A program made the position numbers and the translations under genes. From Botryllus schlosseri (lineage: Eukaryota; Chordata; Ascidiacea; Stolidobranchia; Styelidae): a DNA stretch of 20,972 nucleotides. This document shows positions 1-9,736 of this stretch, in pieces; position 1 is the stretch's first letter, and the number at the start of each line of letters is the position of its first letter. The stretch spans positions 1-20,972 of the forward strand of contig ATSW01009052.1 of NCBI GenBank assembly GCA_000444245.1. The letters are read 5' to 3'. A model generated the notes under the pieces. It worked only from the letters and a program-made list of their open reading frames with translations. It had not been told where the DNA came from and did no database searches.

Positions 1-160
1 TCGAAGTACTCAAGTCTTTTTCCTTACTTCGGGACTTCCTCAAGTAGATCCAACTTTTCGCAACTTCTACTTCGCAATATTTTGTGATATGCTTACTTTT
101 ACTTTTCGCTATTTTCAGTTTGTCGAGTAGAAGTAGGCCTATAGGTAGTTTTATCCTATA
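1..160. repeat. decayed piece of the CAGAGGTGG-type MITE family
   Basis: The stretch is rich in the short words aagtact, caagtag, acttctact and gagtagaagtagg. They appear in the same style and partly the same order as in the better-preserved MITEs at 5578-5843 and 9124-9389, including the shared segment ttttcagttt followed by aagtagg. The window edge cuts it on the left and no terminal repeat remains, so limits are approximate. It could be the left part of one old copy whose right part is the piece near 1640-1764. Confidence 0.4.
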
Positions 161-859
161 AGTCTAATAAGAAAGTTATCCTGATGAAAATCGTGGCTGT
201 TTTCACGGAGTACCTACGTTTAATTTTCATAAAAGTCACGTAAAGTCTAGAATGTTCGTTACGCATGGCGCACAGCAGATATATGGAGTCAGAAATATGT
301 TTTCACGAAAGTATCGGTGAATATAATTTAGGTATCGGGTTGCATGGTTCCGTTCACACCGTATTGTCGCCATATCAAATATTTCATCACAGTAAATATG
401 GCCCACCAGAACGTTTCAAACTACCGTTTCGCAATCTAGCAGCCCATGGCGTGTCCTAATCTAGTAAATTGGACTCTGACTTTTTGAGCATTAGACCTGT
501 TTTGGCAGACCACCGTTGAAACTTTCAGGACAAAAGACATGAGATATATTTCCGCTTTTTAGAAGTAGTAGTTTCGGTTCTTTCGTCTGGAGAACATACA
601 CATGTGGAAATATAAAAGCAAGTGTAGCAGTAATGTCCCTATTTTCCGAAAATCAAGCTACACGATATGACATATTTATGATCCGCCATATTTTTCATTA
701 ACGTATACTAATCGCGCAGTGTTAAAACCGTATCCGATACAACTTCTCAACATTGCTCTTCGACTAAACTAGGGCCCTTATAATATGGGGGAGGGCGCCG
801 TGCCATGATAATTTCTAAAACGGGGTGTTCGGGTAAGCAGAGGATTAGTATCGCATTTC
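161..859. other. no gene recognised
   Basis: No coding region, RNA gene or clear repeat structure could be supported here. A 64-codon open frame on the plus strand (265-459) resembles no domain I recognise and has no splice or codon-use support. The last eight bases (852-859, cgcatttc) form the left target duplication of the MITE that follows. Confidence 0.5.
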
Positions 860-1434
860 CAGGGTTGTAATGACTCGAGTCATGACTCGACTCGAGTCAC
901 GATTTTCGGATGACTCGACTCGACTCGAGTCTTTTTCTCAAAATACGGAAATGACTCGACTCGACTCGAGTCAATCTGTGTATTGACTCGACTTGGACTC
1001 GAGTCATTGCGCATGACTTGAAGCAAGTCACTGACTCGAGATTCAGACGGCCAAGACCGACAGTTCATTGTAATTTCGAAGCCAACACACTATTGGGATT
1101 TCGTTTGTTGGTACTGGTGCTTGAAAATGCGACCAGAAACTGCTAAAAGTGAGGAAAATTGATATATTATAAATGCGAACCATTCAATATCACCAAACAG
1201 AGTTGAAAAAGTGGGTTTAGGAAGACTTTAACTGGAAACTGAGCAGTCAACACAGTGACTTGGACTCGGACTCGAGTCATAATACCATGACTCGGACTCG
1301 ATCCTCTGTTCGCTGACTTGGACTCGGACTTGACTCGGTGGGAATTGAAAATGACTCGACTTGACTCGAGTCAAAAATATAAAAGTGAGATTGACTTGTG
1401 ACTCGGAGCCTTGTGAGACTTGGTTACAACCATG
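860..1434. mobile_element. hAT-like MITE packed with ACTCGAGT palindromes
   Basis: The ends form a short imperfect inverted repeat: cagggttgtaa at the left and, read on the other strand, catggttgtaa at the right. The flanks are near-identical 8-bp direct repeats, cgcatttc (852-859) and tgcatttc (1435-1442), differing only by a C-to-T change at a CpG. Eight-bp target duplications and CA-rich short termini are hAT hallmarks. No transposase frame is present, so this is non-autonomous. Much of the interior is made of short words of the type gactcgactcgagtca, clustered at 870-1040 and 1255-1410, that is in both subterminal regions, with ordinary sequence between (1060-1250). Such clusters are plausible transposase-binding sites (inference). 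Confidence 0.75.
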
Positions 1435-1639
1435 TGCATTTCCATATCAATACTATCCTTTGCATCTCATGATGCGGGTGAACGTTTATTCTGTCGAGCA
1501 TTGATACATCCTGGGATGCGTCATTGTGAATCAAGCTCTCTGCACCTTTCGCATATAGCTCAATTCGCAGCTTTCGAGAGAACAAATTAAGACCGTTTTC
1601 ACAACTATTTACTTAATTGAGTAGATTTAAAGCCAGTCA

Positions 1640-1764
1640 ATTATACTTTTTCTTGAAGTAGTTTTAGGTTGCTTTTAAAAGTGCTACTTCTACTCGTACT
1701 TGAGTATATTTTTGCGTCGTTACTTCTACTTGAGTAGCTTTCATGACTATTTTGACCACCTCTG
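1640..1764. repeat. right-end fragment of the CAGAGGTGG-type MITE
   Basis: The segment ends in gaccacctctg, the reverse complement of the CAGAGGTGG terminus. Before it come the same short words (acttctacttgagtag, gcgtcgttacttctac) found at the right end of the copy at 5578-5843. The left terminus is missing, so no target duplication can be checked. The piece is clearly more diverged than the other copies and therefore older. Confidence 0.6.
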
Positions 1765-1934
1765 GAAATCAGACACCCATGGTTCTCGTGTATGTATGCA
1801 TTTATATGTAGGAGTATGGTCTTTATCAACTAATTATGACCTTATGCACCAAACCTCAGTGTTGTAACTAGGTAGGCCTATTCATTCGATTAGCCTATTG
1901 CATTATAGTTACTTCTCATCAGGAATATGTACAT

Positions 1935-2252
1935 TGTTTACGATTGTCAATTCATTATTTTCCTTGCGCAATTAATCGTTGTAGCAATGTAATTATTAGT
2001 AATCTTGTTTGTAGCGTCTTTTCATTTGGAGTATATAAAGCGTATGTTGAAACATTTTCAGTTGGATATTTTTGATGACGCTTAATTAATTGTAAATCCT
2101 GCTCTGTACTCGTTACGTTTCGATAATACATTTCTTCAGTATTTAACATTGGAGTGCCAGAGAGTTGAATTGCAACAGTTTTGCGTCAAGATATTCCAAG
2201 ATTAGATAGGCTTCTGCGCCTGGAAATCGGTTATCAAAGCCGCGCAGAAACA
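1935..2252 (+). repeat. 5' LTR of the BEL/Pao element
   Basis: The sequence begins tgtttacg and ends cagaaaca, matching 8464-8779 almost base for base. The flanking tacat duplication fixes the outer edge. A tatataaag box at about 2032-2041 is a plausible promoter TATA element, as expected for an LTR, and lies inside a conserved stretch shared by all three LTR copies in the window. Confidence 0.92.
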
Positions 2253-2480
2253 ATTTACAATTAATTATCACCGATTTTAGAAGGATTCCTAGCAAGCGTG
2301 TACGCTACATTCAAGACGGCGTTTTGCTTGAGACCTTCAGCGTAACGACGATTCGTTCGTAGGATTCAACAACTGAAGTTTGTTTGAGAGGATCGGAGCA
2401 ATTCAACAGTGTTCACAATTCAGCGATATGTCTCTTCATCATTCGCCGTCTGACGGGAAACCGCAATTGCAATCTCGAAA

Positions 2481-3900
2481 ATGACTGTAGAAGAGCTTCG
2501 CAACGAACTCTCTAGTTTGAATGAGCCGATCTCGGAGACAAAAGCCGTTCTTGTCGAGAGATTGAAGAAAGCGCGTGAAGCGAAGGTACAAGAAAAGTTG
2601 GACAAATCTGAAACCTCGAATCAATCGGCGGCGGTTGATCACTCAGCCTCAGCTTCACCTCTTTTCTCCCCGCCTAAGCAAGGTGCGTCTAGTGACATGA
2701 TGCTTCTCTTTACTATGATGCAACAGCAGCAGGAAGCCGCAGAACGAAGATTTCAGCTTCAACAGGAAGCCGCTGAAAAGCGTTTTCTATTACAACTGGA
2801 AGAATCGCGTGAAAGAGCAAAAGAGGAACGGCACAACCTTACAACATTTATGGCAGACGTCAAGAAGACAGCCGAAGAAAAGGAGAAGTCTTCAACTAGC
2901 TCGGAATCGAAGCCACCCGAAGTGATTTCGAAACGCTTCCGTCGAATGCATAAGGAACTTCTGGAGCTTTTACAGACTCTTGACCTGAAATGCACCAACT
3001 CGCATTCAATTGAAGAGATTCAGGTGTACGTAAGGTCCGCGGAACTGTCAATGGCCGATCTGAAATCGTACGTCGATTCGAAGATAGATTCATTGGAGGA
3101 AGATGATACAAAATCTGAAATATCGAGGGGCTTCAGGGAATCGTCGCAAGTTTATTTAGCGACAATCCCAGTCGCAAAAACCCGGCTTAACGAATTGATA
3201 TCTTCAGACAAAGCAGACAAAGCAGCCGGAAGCTTGCCAAGCGGAGTGACTCCCCCTTCGTTCTACGGCGATGTCCTCAGCTTTCCCACGTTCTGGGAGT
3301 CCTTCGAACCTCTCGTTCACAATAACCCTAAGGTGAGTAAGTTCTACAAGATGACTTATCTCAAAACTTCTATGAAAGGGTCCACCTCTGGTGTACTCAA
3401 CGGTTTCCCATCGATCGCAAGCAACTATGAAGCCGCAATTGATGCAATATTGAAGAGATACGGCCGAAGTCAAGTCATCGTCCGCAGCCATATTAAGGAT
3501 CTCTTAGATGGACGAAAAGTTGACTGCGAAATCGGTAAAGTACGTGGTTTGCATGATCGAGCAACTGCCAAGAGAACAGTTCTCTCACAGCACGACATTG
3601 GCTGGGATAAAATATTCACCCAGGTGCTCGAATCTCGGTTGCCGGCCAAATTGCATGAGCGCTGGATGCGCAAAATTAGTCCTTTGTTGGCAAGTGATGA
3701 AGTTGCCACTTGTGAATTGTTTTCGATTTTCTCGCGGCAGAGATAGCAACGATGGAGACTATCAAGAACGCTAGTCATAGGCCAACGGACGACAAATCGG
3801 AGAAGCAATCGAAGACCAAGCAGAGCGACAATCAATTCTCTGCACAGTCATTAGTGACTCAATCAGTTCCCTTGCTACCGTGTCCACTGTCCACATCGCA
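2481..3900 (+). pseudogene. Gag region of the BEL/Pao fossil
   Basis: The N-terminal 30 or so residues (MTVEELRNEL...ETKAVLVERLKKA) look like a SAP-type helix-loop-helix, a DNA-binding fold. A glutamine- and glutamate-rich stretch predicted to form a coiled coil follows (about residues 75-120). The later part carries the DUF1759-like Gag signature of BEL/Pao elements (PPSFYGDVLSFPTFWESF and the following helical region). Extent is approximate and the copy is treated as a fossil. Confidence 0.8.
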
Positions 3901-3959
3901 GTAATGCTCACCGTCTTGAAAACTGTAAACGATTTCTTCAGTTATCGGCGGAAAAGCGC

Positions 3960-4740
3960 ATGGCAGATTTAATTTCAAAACCCGGTAAAGTATGTTTCAG
4001 ATGCCTCGCTACTAAGGGAGAAGACGGACATCCGAAGCATTTTTACCAATGTAAATCCCGCTGCGCTGTGGCGAATTGTGGTCAACCTCATCACGAGCTT
4101 TTACACGTCGGCGAGACACCTCAACGTACCAAGGCGATGGTTTCGACAATTCCGATGGCGACCAATCTTCGCGACAGCGAGATTCTCACCATGCTTCCTA
4201 CAGCGCAGGCTGAGATTGATCACTCTGGTAAAAGTATGCGTGTCCGAGTTGCGTTTGATTCTCTGTCTCAGAAAAGTTTCATCACTGGTAGAGTAGCAGA
4301 GTACCTCAATCTTCCTACTATTCAAAGTGATTTATTGAAGGTTAGTGGCCTTGGAGGTTCATCAGCTTCAAACATCATGGATCTTGTGCAGTTCAAATTA
4401 TCGCCTCTGTATCAAAATAATGATCCAGTTACAATTCAGGCGTATGTCCAACAGGGGATAATTTGTACACCATTGGATCGGACGGTATTAAGATCAGATC
4501 AAGTCGCTCACCTCGATGGATTGCAACTGGCGGATCCTCTGCCCCGGGATGAAGGTACAGTGGACGTTTTAATTGGTGGACGTTACTGCTTCTTCTTGAA
4601 GCAAGGGTCAGTGATTTGTCCAAAAATTCCAGAGACCGCTCCATTTGCGATTGAGACCATTTTCGTATGGGTTTTAGCTGGGCCTTACTCGCGAAATTCG
4701 ACTGGTTTTGACATTGCTTACTTAATAAAATTTCTATGAA
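3960..4740 (+). pseudogene. zinc-knuckle and protease region of the BEL/Pao fossil
   Basis: Near the start is a cysteine- and histidine-rich knuckle (CFRCL...HFYQCKSRC...CGQPHHELLH), as found before the BEL/Pao protease. A retropepsin-like DUF1758 segment follows, with a beta-strand and flap-type pattern (VRVAFDSLSQKSFITGRVA, then LKVSGLGG). The position between Gag and reverse transcriptase fits the family. Confidence 0.75.
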
Positions 4741-6150
4741 CGTCTCTGAGCCAGATTTAGGTTCGTGGAAGGAGTTGGACAGGAAACTCGAACGGTTTTG
4801 GAGTCAAGGTTCAATTGGGCTCGTGGATATTGATGATGTTTAGACGGCTAAGGAAACCGATGCAATTGAACTATTTAACAGGTCGGTAACATTCGATGGC
4901 GAAAAATATTCAGTCTCTCTACCATTCAAGAGGGATGCAATCGCATTGAAATCCAATTATAAAGAGGCTTATTCACGTTTAATGGCTATTTGGAAATCCT
5001 TGCGTAGAAAACCTGATAGATTGGAGAGTTACGATCGCGCAATCACGGAGTACCAATCAAATGGTTTTGCACGGAAATTAAGTCGAGATGAGATGGCAGT
5101 AATCGAAGCCCTTCCGCATTATTTTGTTCCTCACCACCCTGTGTTTCGTGAGGATAGTTGTTCAACAAAATTGCGGGTCGTTTTTGACGCTAGTGCTAAA
5201 ACTGAGAACGGTCACTCATTAAACGATTGTCTATTGAAAGGTCCGAATCTGCTACCAGATATCGGTCAGGTATTACTACGATTTCGCGCTCATCGAGTAG
5301 CATTGACTGGTGATATTCGCAAAATGTTTTGTCAAACGGCCATAGCACCTGACCATCAACGGTACCAGTTGTATCTTTGGAGAAATTGCGACCCACAAAG
5401 GGCACCTGATGTTTACGTTATGGAAAGGGGTATGTTTTTCGTTTCGTCCAGTCCATTTCTTGCCATACAAACTATTCATCACCATGCTAATTCGGCTGCA
5501 ATGGCAGAGAAATTCGGTCACAACTTTGCAGAACTAATCAAGAAAAACATGTACGTGGACGATATCCATATCGGTGGCAGAGGTGGTAAGTAACGAAGTA
5601 CTTCTACTTTATGAAGTACTTGAAGTACAGTTTGCCTTCTCACACTACTTTTCAAGTAGTTATGATTTTACACTACTTCTACTTCTACTTGACAGTTTTC
5701 AGTTTTGTGGGCAAAAATAGGCGTAGAATACCTACTTACTTACTTACTTATGAACCACCACTCCTACTTCTACTTGAGTAGAAATTTCGGCGTTACTTCT
5801 ACTTCTACTTGAGTAGCGACGATGACTACTTGGACCACCTCTGATCGGTGGAGATTGCGTTGAGGATGTTGCCAAACAACAGCGCAATTTGGTTGATTTC
5901 TTTTAGAGCGGTGGCTGGACTTTGGTTTAATTTGCCTCTAACAGTCGAGAATTAATGGATCGCATTCCTGCGGAAGCGCGATTACCCAATTGTGATTTAG
6001 ATCTCGGCGACAGCAATTTAGGTGAAGCTTCGTCTCTCGGGTTGAAGTGGTGTACTACTGATGACACGATGTACTGCAACGTCAAGCCCAAGATGCGCGA
6101 GCAGGAAACCAACGTCACGAAGCGAACCATGCTCAGCAAACTGAGTCAGA
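4740..6150 (+). pseudogene. reverse transcriptase region of the BEL/Pao fossil
   Basis: Family motifs are plain: LRVVFDASAK, the LNDCLLKGPNLLPDIG stretch, the first catalytic block (ALTGDIRKMFCQ) and the YVDD box at about 5550-5563. A 266-bp hAT-like MITE is lodged a few codons beyond YVDD, and RT-type sequence resumes on its far side. Extent is approximate. Confidence 0.85.
5578..5843 (-). mobile_element. hAT-like MITE nested in the retroelement
   Basis: The element is 266 bp with inverted ends cagaggtggt and accacctctg, flanked by a perfect 8-bp target duplication, atcggtgg (5570-5577 and 5844-5851). An 8-bp duplication with CAGAGGTGG ends is diagnostic of hAT. It has no coding capacity. 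The interior is dominated by acttctact, ttgaagtac and ctacttgagtag words. It is similar along its length to the MITE at 9124-9389 but lies in the opposite orientation, with substitutions between them, so these are two separate insertions. It must be younger than the retroelement it sits in. Confidence 0.92.
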
Positions 6151-6900
6151 TATATGATGTTTTTGGCAGCTTTTCAGCATATGTCGTACGTGCCAAAATA
6201 TTGCTGCAAGAAGTTTGGAAGAAACAATACGAATGGGACGAACCAGTGGATGACGACATAGCTATGAAGTTTCGACAGTGGATTGATGACTTGGCTGTGC
6301 TAAATTCAATCAAAATCCCTCGGTACATTTTCTCTAGATTAACATCAGTGAAAAGTGTGCAGCTTCACGGATTTTCCGACGCTTCCGAATAAGCATATGG
6401 AGCTGTTGTGTACGTGCGAGCAGAAGATGATCAAGGTAACGTTCATATTCAATACTTGATCGCTAAAACCCGAATCGCCCCGTTGAAATCCGTTTCGGTT
6501 GCTAGACTTGAATTGATGGCTGCTCATAGTTTAGCGAAATTGGTCAAATATGTCCTTAACGCATGGGATTCGCGCGTCGAGTGTGATCAGATTCATTTGT
6601 GGGTTGATTCCGAAATAAGGCTTGCTTGGATCGCTAAGCCAAGCTGCCACTGGAAGACATTCGTTCGCAATCGCGTGCAAGAAATTCACGATCTCGTTTC
6701 ACCTGACGTGTGGAGATACTGTCCCGGCGTCGATAACCCCGCGGATATGCACAGTCGATGGGTGGGTCTTACATTTATCGAAGACAGTTCGAAGTATTGG
6801 TTTGGGCCTTCTTGGCTCTCGGAAGGCAGTTCGAATTGGCCGAAGAAATCAAAATTAGAACATTCCCTCGATGACGTGAAATTCGAGATTGCCGCAAAGC
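6150..6900 (+). pseudogene. connection and RNase H region of the BEL/Pao fossil
   Basis: The motif order of a BEL/Pao RNase H is visible: LHGFSDAS, then YLIAKTRIAPLKSVSVARLELMA, then LWVDSEI, then RVQEIHDL and CPGVDNPADMHSR. The stretch before it (LSKLSQIYDVFGSFSAYVVR) is the family's connection segment. Extent is approximate. Confidence 0.82.
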
Positions 6901-7084
6901 AAGTGCTACTAACGAAAACTGAAACTTCAATTCCGTTCTATGAAAGCAAGTTTAGCAGTTACTCGAAAATTTTTCGCGTTACAGCTAGAATTCTTCGATG
7001 AAAGAATCGTGGTTTTGACATCGTGGTTTTGACAAACTAGATCCAGATTGCGAAAATAAATTCATAGGGCCAAAAGAATTCAAA

Positions 7085-8444
7085 TTGGGGGAGGCGCACC
7101 TGTTTCGTTTGATACAAAGGTCCCGATTTGCTGCTTCATTTGAACATTTGGAGGTTAGTAAAAATGTTCCAACCACGTGTCCCTTCCGAGACATGGATCC
7201 ACGGCTCGACACCGAACTCGCCTTAATTGTCGCTGGCAATCGTCTGTGTATGTCAGACTTTTCTGATCGTGCAAAAGCTCCCATTATTCTTCCAGCCAAG
7301 GAACCACTAATTGAAAAATTGATCTTGCATGTACACGAGGCAGCCGCTCATTCACCGCAAGATACGACGATCGCCATTCTACGTGAACGTTTTCACATCA
7401 TTCACATTCGCAATGAAGTTCGTCGAGTTTTGCGCCAATGCGTGGTGTGTAGACATCACAACACGAAGCATCTGCACCAAAAAATGGGTGTTATTCCCCC
7501 GGAACGCGTTTGCATTTCACCCGCCTTTTCACAGGTCGGTTTAGATTTTACAGGGCCTATTTACGTGAAGTCCTGTGGCGACCAGATGAAAAAGGCTTTC
7601 ATTTGTCTGTTTACGTGCCCTCATAGCAGGATGATTCATCTCGAACTCACGAACGACATGAGAACGGAGGAATTCTTGGCGGCCCTACAACGCATGATTA
7701 ACAGGCGAGGTTGGTGCAATGAAATCATCTGTGATAATCAGTTAACATTCAAGAAAGCTGAGAAGTTGCTGACGATATCAACGCGCGCCTCGCTCCGGAA
7801 AAAGTTGGAAGGCGAAACATTGCGAAGGTTTCTCACTGATTACGGGATCGTCTGGAAATACATCACAGAGCGAGCACCTCATCGTGGCGCATTCTACGAA
7901 CGGATGAATAGGTCGATAAAGGAGCCTCTATACGAAAAGTTCTCGGTAAGGCCAAATTGACATTCTCTGAGCTGTATATACTGTTAACAGATATCGAATG
8001 TGCCGTGAATCAACGTCCGTTGACATATCTGGGATCCGACCCGAGGAACGAGAAAGCAATTACACCCGCACATCTCGCTCTCGGTCGTCCGTTACGTCAC
8101 CTACCGAATTTCCCGGTCAAGTCTACAGTGAACGTTTCAAAACGGTTTCGCCACCTGCAGACCTTGCTGAAACACTTCTGGGCTAGGTGGACCAAGGAAT
8201 ATTTGCCAACACTACTCCGCAGAAGTAAATGGACTACAGAGCATTCCGTTCCAGAAATCGGAGACGTCTGTCTTATTGCCGATGGAGGGTATTCACGCTC
8301 GAACTGCGGAAGACCGGAAAAGTAGTCGATGCGTGCAGGAGTAGAGACGGTCTCGTCCGAACGCTTAAGTTAAAAACAGCGCGTGGATTGGTCACGAGAC
8401 CAATCCAGAAACTCCATTTGTTGGAGAAGTCGGTTGTTGGCTGA
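7085..8444 (+). pseudogene. integrase and C-terminal region of the BEL/Pao fossil
   Basis: A His/Cys zinc-binding segment (HVHEAAAHS through QCVVCRHHN) is followed by the rve integrase core (VGLDFTGPIYVKSCG, then FICLFTCPHSRMIHLEL, then EIICDN). The DUF5641-type C-terminal domain of BEL/Pao follows (GDVCLIADGG, RSRDGLVRTLKLKTARG). The part from 7381 onward is present twice in the window because of the segmental duplication. Extent is approximate. Confidence 0.85.
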
Positions 8445-8452
8445 GATCAGCC

Positions 8453-8463
8453 AAGGGGAGGAG
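8453..8463 (+). promoter_or_regulatory. polypurine tract before the 3' LTR
   Basis: An all-purine run, aaggggaggag, ends exactly where the 3' LTR begins (tgtttacg). This is the standard site of plus-strand priming in LTR retrotransposons. The duplicated copy keeps the same run at 16167-16177. Confidence 0.88.
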
Positions 8464-8779
8464 TGTTTACGATTGTCAATTCATTATTTTCCTTGCGCAA
8501 TTAATCGTTGTAGCAATGTAATTATTAGTAATCTTGTTTGTAGCGTCTTTTCATTTGGAGTATATAAAGCGTATGTTGGAACATTTTCAGTTGGATATTT
8601 TTGATGACGCTTAATTAATTGTAAATCCTGCTCTGTACTCGTTACGTTTCGATAATACATTTCTTCAGTATTTAACATTGGAGTGCCAGAGTTGAATTGC
8701 AACAGATTTGCGTCAAGCTATTCCAAAATTAGATAGGCTTCTGCGCCTGGAAATCGGTTATTAAAGCCGCGCAGAAACA
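8464..8779 (+). repeat. 3' LTR of the BEL/Pao element
   Basis: Begins tgtttacg and ends cagaaaca, followed at once by the target duplication tacat (8780-8784). It is nearly identical to the 5' LTR and to the third LTR at 16178-16493. Confidence 0.92.
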
Positions 8780-8784
8780 TACAT

Positions 8785-9123
8785 ATTCAGGAGCTATCAT
8801 GGCTGTGGAATCGGTAAATTTTACCACTGACATTTTCAATACACCTACTCCCATTTCTGAGTCTTTAAACGCACCTCTTCAAATCCGACTATTTTCCTCG
8901 CCGAACTCCGACTCTGACATTACTACAAATTTCCATCGAAAATTATATGCCACAGTGACGGTCATAAGACTTCCATAGAACCATTAAACATATGCAAGCA
9001 TATTATATTATTCACGATGGCATGCAAAGTTGTTTCATTGTGGCACAGCTCACCATATTAACTGTGCAATTAACATGGAAGTATTCATTTCAAAACACCC
9101 GTTCTTTTTTCATATGTTATGTT
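8785..9123. other. retroelement flank, no supported gene
   Basis: Before the retroelement inserted, this stretch was continuous with the sequence left of 1930. It holds an unremarkable 59-codon open frame on the plus strand (8799-8978) with no recognised domain; the frame is also open in the duplicate at 16513-16692. Given 99.5% identity that is weak evidence of coding. The last eight bases (gttatgtt, 9116-9123) are the left target duplication of the following MITE. Confidence 0.5.
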
Positions 9124-9389
9124 CAGAGGTGGTCAAAGTAGTCACCGTCGCTACTCAAGTAGACGTAGAAGTAACGGCGGGATTTCTACTCAAGTAGAAG
9201 TAGGAGTGGTGGTTCACAAGTAAGTAAGTAAGTAGGTATTCTACGCTTATTTTTGCCTACAAAACTGAAAACCGTCAAGTAGAAGTAGAAGTAGTCTGAA
9301 ATCATAACTACTTGAAAAGTTGTGTGAGTAGAAAAAATCTACTTCAAGTACTTCAAAAAGTAGAAGTACTTCGTTACTGACCACCTCTG
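9124..9389 (+). mobile_element. hAT-like MITE, CAGAGGTGG family
   Basis: The element is 266 bp, ending in cagaggtggt and accacctctg-type termini (right end gaccacctctg), with a perfect 8-bp target duplication, gttatgtt (9116-9123 and 9390-9397). It is non-coding. The interior carries repeated ctcaagtagaagtag and agtaagtaagtag words. It is the same family as 5578-5843 in reverse orientation, and was carried along in the segmental duplication as 16838-17102. Confidence 0.92.
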
Positions 9390-9460
9390 GTTATGTTATT
9401 GTAACATATACAAGAATTGGATAAGCGAATATGTATAAATCATTCAAAATGATATATATC

Positions 9461-9495
9461 GCAGGGCGATGACGAGAAAGCGGATCCGTTCGTAC
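9461..9495 (-). CDS. MAP4K4: MAP4K4-like exon, truncated, CNH domain
   Basis: A pyrimidine-rich acceptor (ttctctctccag) precedes a reading YERIRFLVIAL, matching YERIKFLVIAL in TNIK. The first base completes the split codon left by the previous exon. The family continues with a VEVYAWAP-type strand, but here the reading breaks after about 35 bases, at the edge of duplication copy A, with no donor site. The missing continuation occurs nowhere else in the window that I can see. Confidence 0.85.
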
Positions 9496-9736
9496 CTGGA
9501 GAGAGAACGGGAGCTGTTGACTTTGAAGAGAAAATTCTCGGATACAAAAACTGGCAGCGCACGGCAGCTGAGAGAAAACGAGGAAGAGGTGAAACCTAAG
9601 ATGGGAGGAGGGGTATTTTGAAAACAGACAATGTTATAAATTCTGATGGATAAATCTATGTACAATGTACTAATGCCAATGCAACAAGGATCAGATAATC
9701 TTGATCGCGTTAATGTCTCTATACGGATAAACCATA

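Larger units (their letters stand above)
1935..8779 (+). mobile_element. BEL/Pao LTR retrotransposon, fossil copy
   Basis: Two LTRs (1935-2252 and 8464-8779) flank about 6.2 kb of internal sequence, and the whole is bounded by a perfect 5-bp target duplication, tacat (1930-1934 and 8780-8784), the size typical of BEL/Pao. The parts lie in the order gag, zinc-knuckle and protease, reverse transcriptase, RNase H, integrase, C-terminal domain. This is the BEL/Pao order, and the DUF1759-like Gag and DUF1758-like protease assign the clade. A polypurine tract precedes the 3' LTR. The LTRs differ at only about five bases plus one short indel (roughly 1.5%), so the insertion is fairly young. The copy is broken: roughly six to eight interruptions of the coding frame, plus a MITE lodged in it. 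Confidence 0.93.
7381..9460. repeat. segmental duplication, copy A
   Basis: This 2080-bp stretch reappears as 15097-17173 in the same orientation. By eye I count about nine substitutions and two tiny indels, roughly 99.5% identity. It spans part of the retroelement integrase, the 3' LTR, the target duplication, 340 bp of flank, a MITE and 70 bp beyond. Its left neighbour is the rest of the retroelement, so this side is in its native place. Its right edge abuts a truncated exon of the MAP4K4-like gene. Confidence 0.93.

Noticed and set aside
265-459. Possible small gene of 64 codons
   Set aside because: No recognisable motif, no supporting splice sites or neighbouring exons, and the length is expected by chance in non-coding DNA.
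860-1434. CRISPR-like or satellite array because of repeated gactcgagtc words
   Set aside because: The words are irregularly spaced and in both orientations inside an element with inverted ends and an 8-bp target duplication. The DNA is eukaryotic, so a MITE explains it.
8799-8978. A 59-codon open frame that stays open in both duplicated copies (also 16513-16692)
   Set aside because: The copies are about 99.5% identical, so joint preservation means little. There is no recognised domain, splice context or start context.
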